NCBI RefSeq assembly: GCF_014200755.1
Contig: NZ_JACHCM010000001.1
Span: 476,218-540,217, forward strand
DNA from: Rhodanobacter sp. ANJX3
Lineage (GTDB): Bacteria; Pseudomonadota; Gammaproteobacteria; Xanthomonadales; Rhodanobacteraceae
Reading direction: 5' to 3'
Length of the DNA: 64,000 nucleotides
The stretch's first letter is position 1, and every line of letters begins with the position of its first letter. The notes below the pieces were generated by a model. That model searched no databases. It had not been told where the DNA came from and saw only the letters and a list, made by a program, of their open reading frames with translations. A program made the position numbers and the translations under genes. Positions 26,571-37,965 of the stretch are shown here, in pieces.

Positions 26571-28468
26571 TCACTCTTCTCCGGGTTGATGCGGCGTATC
26601 GACACCACGTTATCGGGCTGCGCCACTTCGGTCCAGCGGAAGGACGGCAGAAGGCTCGACACGCAGCGCCGCAGCTCTTCTTCGTCGAACACATCGCTGG
26701 CTTCGGCGGCCTTGTTCAACAGGGCCTGCAACAGCTCCCACGAAACTTCGCGGTGCTGCGCCAGAAAAATTTTCGAATGGCCGGTGCCGCTGTAATTTTC
26801 CAGCGGATGGAACAATTCTTCGAACAGCTTTTCGCCAGCGCGCAGACCCGTATAAACGATGGGAATCTCCGTGCCGGGCTTTTTGCCGGTAAGGCGAATC
26901 ATTTGCTCGGCTAGATCGCGAATTTTCACCGGTTCGCCCATGTCGAGCGCGAAAATTTCCCCACCCTTACCGATGCTCGCCGCCTGCAGAATCAGCTGAC
27001 AGGCTTCGGGAATGGTCATGAAATAGCGAGAGATTTCAGGGTGGGTCACCGTGACGGGGCCACCGTCCAGAATCTGCTGGCGAAAAAGGGGAACGACCGA
27101 GCCCGCCGAATCCAGCACGTTGCCGAAGCGTACGGTCATGAAACGGGTATCGGCGTGAGCGTTGAGGTTCTGGCAGTAGATCTCGGCCACGCGCTTGCAG
27201 GCACCCATCACGCTGGTCGGGTTGACCGCCTTGTCGGTGGAGATCAGAACGAAACACTCGACCCCTACCTCGCGCGCCAGATCGGCCACTGTGCGCGTGC
27301 CGAGCACATTGTTGCGGAAGGCCGATCGCAACTGCGCCTGCAGCATCGGCACGTGCTTGTACGCCGCGGCATGGAAAATCACCTGCGGCTTGGTTTCGGC
27401 GAAGGCTTTCTGCATGGCGACCTGATCGCCGCAATTGGCCAGTATGCCCTCGAAGATCAGCTCCGGAAAATCGGCACGCAGTTCCTGCATGATGCGATAA
27501 AGGTTGTATTCGCTCTGCTCCACCACGATCAGCGACTGCGCACCGAGTCGCGCAATCTGACGACAAAGCTCCGAGCCGATCGAGCCGCCGCCGCCGGTTA
27601 CCAGTACGCGGCGGGCGGTGAGCGTTTCGCGGATGGACGTCCAATCGAGTTCGACGGCATCGCGGCCGAGCAGATCCTCGATCGCCACCTCCTTGATCTG
27701 GTTGAACTGCGCGCGCCCGGCAACGACGTCCTCCAGCCGGGGAATCGTGCGATACGGCAGTCCGGTATGGTCACAAAGCTCTACGACGCGCCGCATTTCG
27801 CTGGTCGAGGCCCCAGGCAGCGCAATCAGCAGCATCTGCACCGCCGCCTCGCGCACCACGTCCGACAACTGGTCGAAGCGACCCAATACGGGATGGCCAT
27901 TAATGCTGGCGCCGCGCAGGCTGGGCTTGTCATCGACGAAACCAACTACGGCATAGCGGCTGTCGCGACGGAGATCGCGTGATAGCACCTCGCCAGCGCG
28001 GTCCGCGCCAACGATGAGAACGCGCTTCACGTCATCGCTGTTCTTAAGCAGCTCGCGGCGGCTGTCTTTCCAGAAACGGTAGGCCAGCCGCGGAAGCCCC
28101 AGCAGCGCGCCGAGCACCAGCGGGTAAAGCAGAAAGGTGGTGCGGGGAACGCCGTCCAGTCTGTCGTACAAAAACAGTGCCAAGCCTATCGTTACTGCAC
28201 CTATCAGCGAGGCGCGGGCGATATTCCACAAATCCGGCAGGCTGGCAAAACGCCATACGCTTCGATACAGACCGGTCCATCGCAGAATCAGCCCTTGGAT
28301 AACCAGAACGATGGGAAATTCGAGCAATTGGAAACTGACGACGTCGCCGGGGTTGAACGTGTAGCGCAACATCTTGGCGATCCACCAGGCCAGCGCGGTC
28401 ATCGCCAGATCGTGGATCACGACGGCGACGCGCGGGTGGATAAAACCAACCAATTTACGCAGCGACAT
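26567..28468 (-). CDS. Nucleoside-diphosphate-sugar dehydratase/epimerase (WbpM/CapD-like)
   Basis: A 633-residue membrane protein with four N-terminal helices (about residues 15-120). Two nucleotide domains follow: VLIVGADRAGEVLSRDL near 150 and the catalytic Rossmann VLVTGGGGSIGSELC near 288-300. The active-site segment is TSVMGACKR, with Met421 in the place of the usual Tyr and Lys425, as in WbpM-type 4,6-dehydratases. It likely makes the first 6-deoxy-4-keto sugar of surface polysaccharide, for example from UDP-GlcNAc. It overlaps the WecA-like gene by 14 bases and galU by ATGA. Confidence 0.92.
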   Translation of the reverse strand: MSLRKLVGFIHPRVAVVIHDLAMTALAWWIAKMLRYTFNPGDVVSFQLLEFPIVLVIQGLILRWTGLYRSVWRFASLPDLWNIARASLIGAVTIGLALFLYDRLDGVPRTTFLLYPLVLGALLGLPRLAYRFWKDSRRELLKNSDDVKRVLIVGADRAGEVLSRDLRRDSRYAVVGFVDDKPSLRGASINGHPVLGRFDQLSDVVREAAVQMLLIALPGASTSEMRRVVELCDHTGLPYRTIPRLEDVVAGRAQFNQIKEVAIEDLLGRDAVELDWTSIRETLTARRVLVTGGGGSIGSELCRQIARLGAQSLIVVEQSEYNLYRIMQELRADFPELIFEGILANCGDQVAMQKAFAETKPQVIFHAAAYKHVPMLQAQLRSAFRNNVLGTRTVADLAREVGVECFVLISTDKAVNPTSVMGACKRVAEIYCQNLNAHADTRFMTVRFGNVLDSAGSVVPLFRQQILDGGPVTVTHPEISRYFMTIPEACQLILQAASIGKGGEIFALDMGEPVKIRDLAEQMIRLTGKKPGTEIPIVYTGLRAGEKLFEELFHPLENYSGTGHSKIFLAQHREVSWELLQALLNKAAEASDVFDEEELRRCVSSLLPSFRWTEVAQPDNVVSIRRINPEKSE

Positions 28469-29489
28469 GACGATCCTTCGACAGGTTGCGTCGCATGCAG
28501 CGACGTTTGAGCAAAAGCCACATGGCCGATGCGCTTAGGTAGAACGCCATAGTAATCGGCAGGGCGATGTTCAGATGACTGAACGCCAACCATGCAAACG
28601 GGCCAGCCACCAGGAGATTCCAGGCCATATAGCGAACATCCGTTCCCCCGTGCGTGCCACCGCGTCGGGTCATCCACTGATACAGGTGCTCTCGATGCGG
28701 CTTGTACCAGCGCTTGCCTCGTAACATTCGCATCACCAATGTCAACGTGGCATCAAGCACAAATGCCGACGAGAGAATCAGCACCGGCCAGAGCAGCGCG
28801 TGATCGAGCCCCCAGAGCATGGCGCCAAGGCCGAATATCAGAAAGCCCGTACTGCCGCTGCCGACATCGCCCATAAAAATACGTGCTGTCGGGCGGTTAA
28901 ATAGCCAGAATCCCAACGCCGAGGCGGCCATCGCCGTTGCGCCGATGGCCAGCGCCAACTGCCCGATCGACCAGCTCATCCAGGCCAATCCAGCCCCGAC
29001 AAAAATGATCTGCTGCGCCAGCAGCCCGTCGATGCCGTCCATGAAATTATGCAGATTGATGCTCCATGCACCCGCGCCCAGCAAGAGCGGCAGCCACCAC
29101 CACGACAAACCGGTAGCGAGCAAGGCGCTGGAAAACAACAGCACGGCAAGCAGCTGCGCACCGAATCGGGGCAATACCGGCAGCGGACGATGGTCGTCCC
29201 ACCAGCCGACCAGAGCGACGAGTGCGAAAGCGATCTCCAGGCTGACGACGATGGGAGCTGTCCATGCTTTCTGTGTGCTGAGCAAGGCTCCTGGCATGCA
29301 AACCAGGAGCGCGAGAACCAAGCCGATACCGCCGCCACGCGGCGTGGGAATGCGGTGCGACCGACGCTGCCCAGGTTGATCCAGCATGCCGCGCCAATGT
29401 GCGTAAGCAATGGCACCACGGACGAGGAAAAATGTGATGATCAGAGCGACGAATGGCCAGGCAGCGACAGAAACGATACCTGTCGTCAT
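28455..29489 (-). CDS. Polyprenyl-phosphate N-acetylhexosamine-1-phosphate transferase (WecA/MraY-like, GT4)
   Basis: A 344-residue polytopic membrane protein that transfers a sugar-1-phosphate to undecaprenyl phosphate, starting O-antigen or capsule repeats. Motifs present are RRSHRIPTPRGGG, the catalytic NFMDGIDGLLA, a DVGSGSTGFL (FMGDVGSG) stretch with its Asp, and a cytoplasmic PHREHLYQ. The start at 29489 forms an ATGA overlap with the lapB stop, which decides it over an in-frame ATG 57 bases further upstream. It sits between lapB and the dehydratase. Confidence 0.92.
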   Translation of the reverse strand: MTTGIVSVAAWPFVALIITFFLVRGAIAYAHWRGMLDQPGQRRSHRIPTPRGGGIGLVLALLVCMPGALLSTQKAWTAPIVVSLEIAFALVALVGWWDDHRPLPVLPRFGAQLLAVLLFSSALLATGLSWWWLPLLLGAGAWSINLHNFMDGIDGLLAQQIIFVGAGLAWMSWSIGQLALAIGATAMAASALGFWLFNRPTARIFMGDVGSGSTGFLIFGLGAMLWGLDHALLWPVLILSSAFVLDATLTLVMRMLRGKRWYKPHREHLYQWMTRRGGTHGGTDVRYMAWNLLVAGPFAWLAFSHLNIALPITMAFYLSASAMWLLLKRRCMRRNLSKDRHVAA

Positions 29490-30658
29490 TCGCTGGCCAC
29501 GCCATGAATCGGTCGTACCGTGCCCCAGCTCTTGCAGCTGGGGCACTGCCAGTGATGCGCCTTGGCACCGAAGCCGCAGCGGCTGCAGCGATACATCGCC
29601 TGCCCCTCCAGCAGCTTCTTGGTGAGATCGCGCAGGATCAGGAAATTCTCGCGCGCTTCGCCTTCGATTCTATCCATCGTGGCATCGATCAGCGCCATCA
29701 GGCCGCGCACCGACGGGCGCTGACGCAGCTGCGAGGTGAGAAAGTCGATCGCCGCACGTTCGCCGTCGCGCTGGCGATAGATATGCGCCAGCGCCAGCAC
29801 CGGGGAGATGCCGTGGTAGCGGCTGAGCATGTCGCGCAAAAACGATTCGGCACGATCCATCTGCTGCGAGCGCGCATAGCTGTTGAGCAGCGGCGGCAGA
29901 ATCTCCGGCGCAAACGCGATATCGGCATCGATGGCGGACTCATAGGCCAGCACCGCTTCCGCGTGATGATCGTCCTCGGACTGCAGCCGACCGGTCAGCA
30001 TGAAGGCGCGCACGCAGTCGGGCTGGCATTCGAAGGCCTGACGCAGGTAGTCGCGCGCCTCGGCGCGCGCGCCGTGCTGGCGCGCGCGGTCGGCCAGTTC
30101 GCAGAAAAACTGCGCCTTCATCGCCGCTTCGTCTTCGCCGGTCATGGCCTCGAGCCGGCGCGTGTGCTCGATCGCCTTGTGCCAATCGCGCTCGTGCTGA
30201 TAGATCGCAATGAGATGCCGCAGCGCGGAAGGCGCATGCGCGTCCATCGCCACCAGATCCGAAAACAGCGCCTCCGCGCGATCGAGCAGACCGGCCCGCA
30301 TATAGTCTTCGCCCAGCTCTAGCAGGGCCACCGTTTTCATCGCGTCGGACAAGCCTGGGCGCGACACCAGATGCTGATGCAGGCGAATCGCGCGATCCAC
30401 CTCGCCGCGGCGGCGAAACAGATTGCCGAGCGCCAGATGCGTTTCGACGGTATCGCGGTTGTACTCGGCGAGCTTGAGGAACACCTCGATCGCCTTGTCC
30501 TGCTCTTCGTTGAGCAGATAATTCAGGCCGCGGAAATAATCCGAGGACAGCTCGCTGACTTCAGCGCCGGAGCGTTTCGCGCCCAGTCGACGAGAGGCCA
30601 GCCAGCCGAGTACGAAAGCCACCGGCACCAGCAGAACCAGCGCGTAGGGATAATTCAT
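29486..30658 (-). CDS. lapB: Lipopolysaccharide assembly protein B
   Basis: A 390-residue LapB (YciM). An N-terminal helix (about residues 6-22) anchors it in the inner membrane. A series of TPR-type helical repeats fills residues 45-330 (for example AIEVFLKLAEYNRDTVETHLALGNLFRRRGEVDRAI). A C-terminal rubredoxin-like knuckle has Cys358, Cys361, Cys372 and Cys375. LapB controls LpxC turnover by FtsH and so sets LPS amounts. It overlaps lapA by ATGA, and its own stop overlaps the glycosyltransferase start. Confidence 0.96.
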   Translation of the reverse strand: MNYPYALVLLVPVAFVLGWLASRRLGAKRSGAEVSELSSDYFRGLNYLLNEEQDKAIEVFLKLAEYNRDTVETHLALGNLFRRRGEVDRAIRLHQHLVSRPGLSDAMKTVALLELGEDYMRAGLLDRAEALFSDLVAMDAHAPSALRHLIAIYQHERDWHKAIEHTRRLEAMTGEDEAAMKAQFFCELADRARQHGARAEARDYLRQAFECQPDCVRAFMLTGRLQSEDDHHAEAVLAYESAIDADIAFAPEILPPLLNSYARSQQMDRAESFLRDMLSRYHGISPVLALAHIYRQRDGERAAIDFLTSQLRQRPSVRGLMALIDATMDRIEGEARENFLILRDLTKKLLEGQAMYRCSRCGFGAKAHHWQCPSCKSWGTVRPIHGVASE

Positions 30659-30915
30659 GCAGCGGCCGACAGCTTCTTTTCGTTGTCGCGCAGCTGCCGA
30701 CGACGTTCACGGCGTTGGCGCGTGATCACGCCCAGCCACGCTGTCAGCCCGCCGAGCAGCCAGCCGATCACTAGCGCACACAGCAACGCCGCGCCCTTTG
30801 GCACATGCACCCGGGCAAGTACGAGGTCGTAGTTGACCATGTCGGCATTCAGCGCACCGACCACGATGCCCGCCGCCGCAAAAACCAAAAGAATAAGGAT
30901 GACTAGTAATCGCAT
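30655..30915 (-). CDS. lapA: LapA domain inner-membrane protein
   Basis: An 86-residue protein with two membrane helices (about 2-22 and 41-63) and a basic Arg-rich C-terminal tail (RQRRERRRQL), the standard LapA/YciS layout. It cooperates with LapB in LPS biogenesis control. It is the first gene of the five-gene overlapping run and starts about 165 bases downstream of ihfB, which has its own terminator in that gap. Confidence 0.92.
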   Translation of the reverse strand: MRLLVILILLVFAAAGIVVGALNADMVNYDLVLARVHVPKGAALLCALVIGWLLGGLTAWLGVITRQRRERRRQLRDNEKKLSAAA

Positions 30916-31020
30916 GCGTCGACTTTACCCGATTGACCGTGACTGGCACAGATACCGACGCGAGCGCCGACCGCGGGCCAACGGCTTGCGATGCTTGCGC
31001 GGTTCCGACAATGACATACA

Positions 31021-31056
31021 TAAAAAAGGCAGGATCGACTTGCGGTCGCCTGCCTC
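31021..31056 (-). terminator. Rho-independent terminator of ihfB
   Basis: AGGCAGG (31027-31033) and CCTGCCT (31049-31055), with a further CGAC/GTCG inner stem. Read on the minus strand it is followed by TTTTTT. It lies between ihfB and lapA and so separates these units. Confidence 0.88.
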
Positions 31057-31080
31057 GATAAACGTGTTTTGCTCACGCAA

Positions 31081-31380
31081 TCAACTACTGGTTTCTTCCA
31101 GATGCTGATTCACCCGTTCCCGTAGCTCTTTACCGGGTTTGAAATGCGGTACGTGCTTGCCGGGTAGCGCAACGGCGTCGCCCGACTTCGGATTGCGCCC
31201 CATGCGCGGTGGCCGATAATGCAGTGCAAAGCTTCCGAAGCCACGCACTTCAATACGCTCACCGTGAGCAAGGGCATGACTCATCTGTTCGATCACGCTT
31301 TTGACGGCCAATTCGACGTCTGCAAACGCAAGATGGGTTTGACGCCTTGCCAGCGCCTCGATCAATTCAGATTTGGTCAT
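31081..31380 (-). CDS. ihfB: Integration host factor subunit beta
   Basis: A 99-residue DNA-bending HU/IHF-family protein. It starts [19 protein letters not shown], and the beta-arm region [24 protein letters not shown] carries the DNA-intercalating Pro in RNPKSG. The partner alpha subunit is not in the window. The order cmk-rpsA-ihfB-lapA-lapB is the conserved gammaproteobacterial one and supports the assignment as the beta subunit rather than HU. Confidence 0.96.
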   Translation of the reverse strand: MTKSELIEALARRQTHLAFADVELAVKSVIEQMSHALAHGERIEVRGFGSFALHYRPPRMGRNPKSGDAVALPGKHVPHFKPGKELRERVNQHLEETSS

Positions 31381-31408
31381 GGGACCCCAATGTCCGTGAC
31401 GTTAAACA

Positions 31409-31432
31409 ACGGGGCGGCTCGTGCCGCCCCGT
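31409..31432 (-). terminator. Terminator between rpsA and ihfB
   Basis: A 10-bp perfect stem, ACGGGGCGGC (31409-31418) and GCCGCCCCGT (31423-31432), around TCGT. On the minus strand TTGTTTAA follows. It is placed in the short rpsA-ihfB gap, so ihfB may depend on readthrough or its own promoter. Confidence 0.75.
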
Positions 31433-31450
31433 GTCGTGCTCTCGCAACGA

Positions 31451-33130
31451 TCAGTCGGCCTTGTCGAACTGTTCCTTCAGCAGCGCGCCCAGCTTGGTCG
31501 TGCCGGTGGAGGCGGAAGCATAGTCTGGAGCGGCCGGCTCTTCCGGCAGATCGGCCTCATCCTTGGCGCGAATCGAGAGCGCCAGCTGGCGACCCTTGCG
31601 ATCCATGCCGGTGAACTTGGCTTCGACCTTGTCGCCAACCTTCAGATGCTCGGTGGCATCGTCGACGCGCTCCTTGGCGATGTCACTGGCGCGCAGGTAA
31701 CCCTCGACGCCCTCGCCCAGGTCGATCAACGCACCCTTGGCGTCGACTTCCTTCACCACGCCGTTGACGATCGTGCCGCGGGGGTTCGCCGCCATGAACT
31801 GGCCGAACGGATCCTGCTCCATCTGCTTGATGCCCAGCGAGATGCGCTCGCGCTCCGGATCGACGGCCAGCACCACGGCCTCGATCTCGTCGCCCTTCTT
31901 GAAGTTGCGCACCAGCTCTTCGCCGGTCACCTGCCAGGAGATGTCGGACAGATGGACCAGACCGTCGATGCCGCCATCCAGGCCGATGAACACGCCAAAA
32001 TCGGTGATCGACTTGATCTGGCCGGAGACCTTGTCGCCCTTCTTATGCATGGCGGCAAAGGCTTCCCACGGGTTCGAGCGGGTCTGCTTGATACCCAGCG
32101 AGATGCGGCGACGCTCCTCATCCACGTCCAGCACGGTGACTTCGGTCTCGTCGCCCACCTGAACCACCTTGGCCGGGTTGACGTTCTTGTTGGTCCAGTC
32201 CATTTCCGAGACGTGCACCAGGCCTTCCACGCCCGGCTCGATCTCGACGAAGCAGCCGTAGTCGGTGACGTTGGAGACCTTGCCGAACAGGCGGCTGCCG
32301 ACCGGGTAGCGGCGGGCGATGGCGACCCACGGGTCGTCGCCCAGCTGCTTCAGGCCCAGCGAAACGCGGTTGCGCTCCTTGTCGTACTTCAGCACGCGCA
32401 CGTCCAGCTCGTCGCCGACGTTGACCACTTCGGACGGATGGCGAACGCGCTTCCACGCCATGTCGGTGATGTGCAGCAGGCCGTCGATACCGCCCAGATC
32501 CACGAACGCGCCGTAGTCGGTGAGGTTCTTGACCGTGCCCTTGACCACCGCGCCCTCGGTCAGGCGCTCAAGCAGCTGCTCGCGCTCGGCCGAGAACTCG
32601 GTCTCGACCACGGCACGGCGGCTGACCACGACGTTGTTGCGCTTGCGGTCGAGCTTGATGATCTTGAACTCGAGTTCCTTGCCCTCGAGGAAAACCGGAT
32701 CGCGCACCGGGCGCACATCGACCAGGGAGCCCGGCAGGAACGCGCGGACGTCCTTGATGTCGACCGTGAAGCCGCCCTTGACCTTGCCGGAGATGAGACC
32801 AACGATGGTCTCTTCCTTGTCGAACGCGTGCTCCAGATCGTCCCACACCATCGAACGCTTGGCTTTCTCGCGCGACAGCTTGGTTTCGCCGAAACCGTCT
32901 TCCAAAGCTTCGAGGGCAACCTTCACCTCGTCGCCTACCTGCACCTCAAGCACGCCCTGCTCATCGCGGAACTGCTCGATGGGGACAATGCCTTCGCTCT
33001 TCAGGCCGGCGTTGATCACGACGACGTCGTTGCGGATTTCCACAACGATACCGGTGACGATGGCGCCAGGCTTCAGCTTGGAGATGGCCTGCTGGCTCTG
33101 TTCAAACAGTTCGGCAAAACTTTCAGTCAT
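31451..33130 (-). CDS. rpsA: 30S ribosomal protein S1
   Basis: A 559-residue S1 with six tandem S1/OB domains. The start at 33130 ([14 protein letters not shown]) matches the family; an open frame continues 45 codons upstream but does not look like S1. The mRNA upstream has only a weak GGA ribosome-binding site, usual for autoregulated rpsA. S1 unwinds structured leaders, which is relevant to the C-rich-loop sRNA and riboswitch candidates in this window. It lies between cmk and ihfB with about 197 bases upstream. Confidence 0.97.
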   Translation of the reverse strand: MTESFAELFEQSQQAISKLKPGAIVTGIVVEIRNDVVVINAGLKSEGIVPIEQFRDEQGVLEVQVGDEVKVALEALEDGFGETKLSREKAKRSMVWDDLEHAFDKEETIVGLISGKVKGGFTVDIKDVRAFLPGSLVDVRPVRDPVFLEGKELEFKIIKLDRKRNNVVVSRRAVVETEFSAEREQLLERLTEGAVVKGTVKNLTDYGAFVDLGGIDGLLHITDMAWKRVRHPSEVVNVGDELDVRVLKYDKERNRVSLGLKQLGDDPWVAIARRYPVGSRLFGKVSNVTDYGCFVEIEPGVEGLVHVSEMDWTNKNVNPAKVVQVGDETEVTVLDVDEERRRISLGIKQTRSNPWEAFAAMHKKGDKVSGQIKSITDFGVFIGLDGGIDGLVHLSDISWQVTGEELVRNFKKGDEIEAVVLAVDPERERISLGIKQMEQDPFGQFMAANPRGTIVNGVVKEVDAKGALIDLGEGVEGYLRASDIAKERVDDATEHLKVGDKVEAKFTGMDRKGRQLALSIRAKDEADLPEEPAAPDYASASTGTTKLGALLKEQFDKAD

Positions 33131-33327
33131 GTTGATTCCATAGTGGGAAAAGACCGCGGCTCGCTGCGCTTTACTTAAGATTGCGCACGTACCGGCCGGT
33201 CCACCGGTTGAGGGCAAGTCCGGGTGGTTCCCGCAGGAACGACAACCCTTGTCACCGTTGGCCAAAATCCCGACGTCGCCTCCAAAGGGAAGCTTCGACC
33301 GGGACGAGAAAACCGCGGTGCCGCTGT

Positions 33328-34008
33328 TTACGGCTGCACCACGGCGAGTACTTTCGCGACGACCTCCTCGATGCCCATGCCGGTGGTGTCGATCAGCAAG
33401 GCATCTTCGGCAGGCTTGAGCGGCGCGACCGCACGCGATGCATCGCGGCTGTCACGCGCCTCAATTTCGCGCTGAAGGCCGAAAAGTGTAACGCTAAGTC
33501 CCTTTTCCTTCAACTGCTTATAGCGTCTTTTCGCTCTTTCGGCGGCACTGGCGGTAAGAAACACCTTGAACGCGGCATCCGGAAAGATCACCGTCCCCAT
33601 ATCGCGCCCGTCGGCCACTAGCCCGGGCGCTTTGCGAAAGCCGAGCTGCAGCGCTACCAAGGCTTCACGCACCGATGGCATCGAGGCAATCGCCGAGGCG
33701 GCCGCGCCAGCCGTCTCCGTGCGCAGCTCGTCCGTCGCGTCATGCCCGTTGACGAGGACGCGAGTCTCGCCGCCATCGATCGCCGCGCTGAACCTGATGC
33801 GGGTGCTGCGCGCGCAGCGGGTTACCGCGTCCACGTCGGACAGATCCAGCCCCTCCATACCAGCGGCATAGCCCACCGCGCGATAAAGCGCACCCGAATC
33901 GAGCAGACGCCAGCCCAGATGCCGGGCCACCAGCGCGCTGATCGTGCCTTTGCCTGATCCCGATGGTCCATCGATAGTCAGAACGGGCGCGGGCGTGGCA
34001 TGGCTCAT
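33328..34008 (-). CDS. cmk: Cytidylate kinase
   Basis: A 226-residue CMP/dCMP kinase. The P-loop GPSGSGKGT is at residues 14-22, followed by [12 protein letters not shown] for substrate positioning, [24 protein letters not shown], and the lid-side RAKRRYKQL. The length is typical. It is upstream of rpsA on the same strand, the conserved pair. It is divergent from the acyl-CoA-binding protein gene. Confidence 0.96.
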   Translation of the reverse strand: MSHATPAPVLTIDGPSGSGKGTISALVARHLGWRLLDSGALYRAVGYAAGMEGLDLSDVDAVTRCARSTRIRFSAAIDGGETRVLVNGHDATDELRTETAGAAASAIASMPSVREALVALQLGFRKAPGLVADGRDMGTVIFPDAAFKVFLTASAAERAKRRYKQLKEKGLSVTLFGLQREIEARDSRDASRAVAPLKPAEDALLIDTTGMGIEEVVAKVLAVVQP

Positions 34009-34132
34009 GAAGAATCCTGGTTCGAGGAAAAGCAGGCCGCCAGTTTAGCGCGTGCACCGCCTCGTTGACCCCGACTGAGTCGCGTGATATCACACCAATG
34101 CGCTTGGTTCGCAAGCTTTTCCGACCCCCATC

Positions 34133-34390
34133 ATGACCGATCTTCGCCGCGAGTTCGAACAGGCCGCTGAGGATATTCAGCGACACGGCAAGCGCCCTGA
34201 CAACGACACCCTGCTCAAGCTCTACGCGCTTTACAAGCAAGGATCGGAGGGTGATCTGAACAGCGCGCCACCCGGTTTTTTCGATTTCATAGGCACGGCC
34301 AAACACGAGGCGTGGGCCAAGCTGCAAGGTGTATCGGAGGAAGAAGCAATGCGCCGCTACATCGCCCTCGTGCACCAATTGCTGGCCTGA
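34133..34390 (+). CDS. Acyl-CoA-binding protein
   Basis: An 85-residue four-helix ACBP. Hallmarks are LRREFEQAAEDIQ, LKLYALYKQGSEGD and AKHEAWAKLQGVSEEEAMRRYIALV; the Tyr/Lys residues that grip the CoA phosphate are present. It binds long-chain acyl-CoA in the cytoplasm. It lies directly upstream of fadH on the same strand (85-base gap), so a shared role in unsaturated fatty-acid handling is plausible. Confidence 0.95.
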   Translation: MTDLRREFEQAAEDIQRHGKRPDNDTLLKLYALYKQGSEGDLNSAPPGFFDFIGTAKHEAWAKLQGVSEEEAMRRYIALVHQLLA

Positions 34391-34460
34391 AACGGCAATA
34401 CGCTCCATCCAACACTTGCTTTCAACCCTCGAACACCGGCACATTCATACGATTGTTTGA

Positions 34461-36494
<2,034 letters not shown>

Positions 36495-36527
36495 CCGCCT
36501 CGGCGCGAGAGCTGCCGGTGGGCTGCC

Positions 36528-36657
36528 AAAAAAAAGAACGCCCCGCGTTTGTAACGCATCAACATGGGTCAGGGGGGAGATGACCAGATGTCGTATTTAG
36601 CGTTACCGCGGGGCGAGGGCCACCGCCGCTAGGGGGAGGGGAAGCGGCGGGACGAGC
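36528..36657 (-). ncRNA. sRNA candidate with two C-rich loops (sX13-like)
   Basis: On the minus strand, a first hairpin (36623-36650) has an 8-bp stem with loop UCCCCUCCCCCU. An extended second hairpin follows: 16 paired positions from 36600-36615 with 36539-36547 and 36551-36557, interrupted only by AAA. Its top carries GGTCA/TGACC (36567-36571/36581-36585) around loop UCUCCCCCC. Eight T residues (36528-36535), preceded by TTC, end it, so the lower stem is also a Rho-independent terminator. The transcript of about 130 nt with C-rich loops matches the Xanthomonas sX13 type, which targets G-rich mRNA sites. TTGGAT and CATACT boxes upstream (about 18 bases apart) could be the promoter. The sRNA call is strong; sX13 identity is inferred. 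Confidence 0.78.
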
Positions 36658-36745
36658 GGAAGTATGTGATCGACGCATCTAAGTATCCAATATATATTTA
36701 GGCTCTTACTTATTTGATAACGCTATAAATCAGCAATGTGTCGAT

Positions 36746-37660
36746 ATGTTTGATTTTCGCCAGCTGCGTTATTTCGTGGCCGTCGCCGAGGAGCTCAGCT
36801 TCACTCGCGCGGCGATCCGGCTGCACCTGTCGCAACCGCCGTTATCGCAGCAGATTCAATCGCTGGAACAGGATCTGGGCGTGCGACTGCTCGAGCGCAA
36901 CAAGCGCAACGTCGCCCTGACCGAGCCCGGCAAGATTTTTTTGGAAGAGGCGCGGCAGATTCTGGCCAAGGCCGATGAGGCGCGCAGCCACGTCGTCGCG
37001 GCGGCGAAAGGCCATAGCGGACAGCTACGCCTGGCTTACACGACTTCCGTCTCTTTCCATCCTGCGCTACCGCAGACGCTACTGCGTTACGGGCAAATTG
37101 CGCCGAACGTGCGCCTGCAGTTGAGCGAGATGTACACCGAACCTCAATTCGCCGCGCTGCTGGCCGGTCACATCGACGTCGGTTTTGTGCGCGATGAACC
37201 GCTGCACGCCCAGGATGCGCGCAATTTACGGCTGCGCGTGATCGATCGCGAACCCCTGGTGCTTGCCGTGCCGATCGGCCACCGGCTGGCCGGCCGAAAA
37301 AGCCTGCGCCTGATCGAAGTCGCCGGTGACGCGTTTATTTCCCAGCCGCGCGAGCTTGCCGCCACGCTCTACGACAGTTTGGTCAAACTGGCGACGAAGG
37401 CGAGCTTCGAGCCACTGATCATTCAACAGGCCCAGCAGATCAATGGCCTGCTGGCACTGGTCGCGGCAGGACTTGGCATGGCGCTGGTGCCTGCGAGCAT
37501 GCGCGCGGTGCGTCTGGCGGGAGTCAGCTATTTAGCGCTGGAGGATTCCGACGCCTATCTTCTACTGGCTGTGGCTTGCCGCGTCGACGACGACTCCCCT
37601 GCCCTTAGGCAATTTATGGCCACCGTGGCCGATGCGGTGACCGCCGTGCAAGGCTTGTGA
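36746..37660 (+). CDS. LysR-family transcriptional regulator
   Basis: A 304-residue regulator. The N-terminal winged helix-turn-helix (residues 1-60: FRQLRYFVAVAEELSFTRAA, LSQPPLSQQIQSLEQDLG) is followed by a periplasmic-binding-like effector domain (SGQLRLAYTTSVSFHPALP, DVGFVRDEP, LVAAGLGMALVPAS). It resembles BenM/CatM-type regulators in its first third. The target is not evident: the genes on either side are fadH (upstream, past the sRNA) and L36. The 250-base upstream gap contains the sRNA on the opposite strand. Confidence 0.92.
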   Translation: MFDFRQLRYFVAVAEELSFTRAAIRLHLSQPPLSQQIQSLEQDLGVRLLERNKRNVALTEPGKIFLEEARQILAKADEARSHVVAAAKGHSGQLRLAYTTSVSFHPALPQTLLRYGQIAPNVRLQLSEMYTEPQFAALLAGHIDVGFVRDEPLHAQDARNLRLRVIDREPLVLAVPIGHRLAGRKSLRLIEVAGDAFISQPRELAATLYDSLVKLATKASFEPLIIQQAQQINGLLALVAAGLGMALVPASMRAVRLAGVSYLALEDSDAYLLLAVACRVDDDSPALRQFMATVADAVTAVQGL

Positions 37661-37720
37661 TAACCACGTAGCCCCGTTACACTTGCTGACTTAACTTTTG
37701 AATAGTGTCAGGAGCTGGCC

Positions 37721-37846
37721 GTGAAGGTGCTTAACTCTTTGAAGTCCGCCAAGGCGCGGCACCGTGACTGCAAGGTCGTTCGCCGTCGCGGCAAGGTGTT
37801 CGTGATCTGCAAGAGCAATCCGCGTTTCAAGGCTCGCCAGCGCTGA
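37721..37846 (+). CDS. rpmJ: 50S ribosomal protein L36 (41-residue paralogue)
   Basis: A 41-residue protein starting [20 protein letters not shown] and ending NPRFKARQR. It begins at GTG 37721 with AGGAG seven bases upstream. It has the insertion and only two of the zinc-ribbon cysteines (Cys17 and Cys30), typical of the alternative L36 form (YkgO-like) that is the main copy in this order. It is followed by a strong terminator. Confidence 0.93.
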   Translation: MKVLNSLKSAKARHRDCKVVRRRGKVFVICKSNPRFKARQR

Positions 37847-37879
37847 GTCCAGTCGGACCCACACGTTAGCGATGCAATG

Positions 37880-37907
37880 AAAAAGGCCGCGCAAGCGGCC
37901 TTTTTTT
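37880..37907 (+). terminator. Rho-independent terminator of rpmJ
   Basis: GGCCGC (37885-37890), GCAA loop, GCGGCC (37895-37900), then seven T; an A-run before the stem makes it usable from both strands. Confidence 0.93.
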
Positions 37908-37965
37908 ATGCCCATCGAAATGGCTTTCGCATGGCGAGACGCGGTTGCATCTCGCCATGTAAGTA

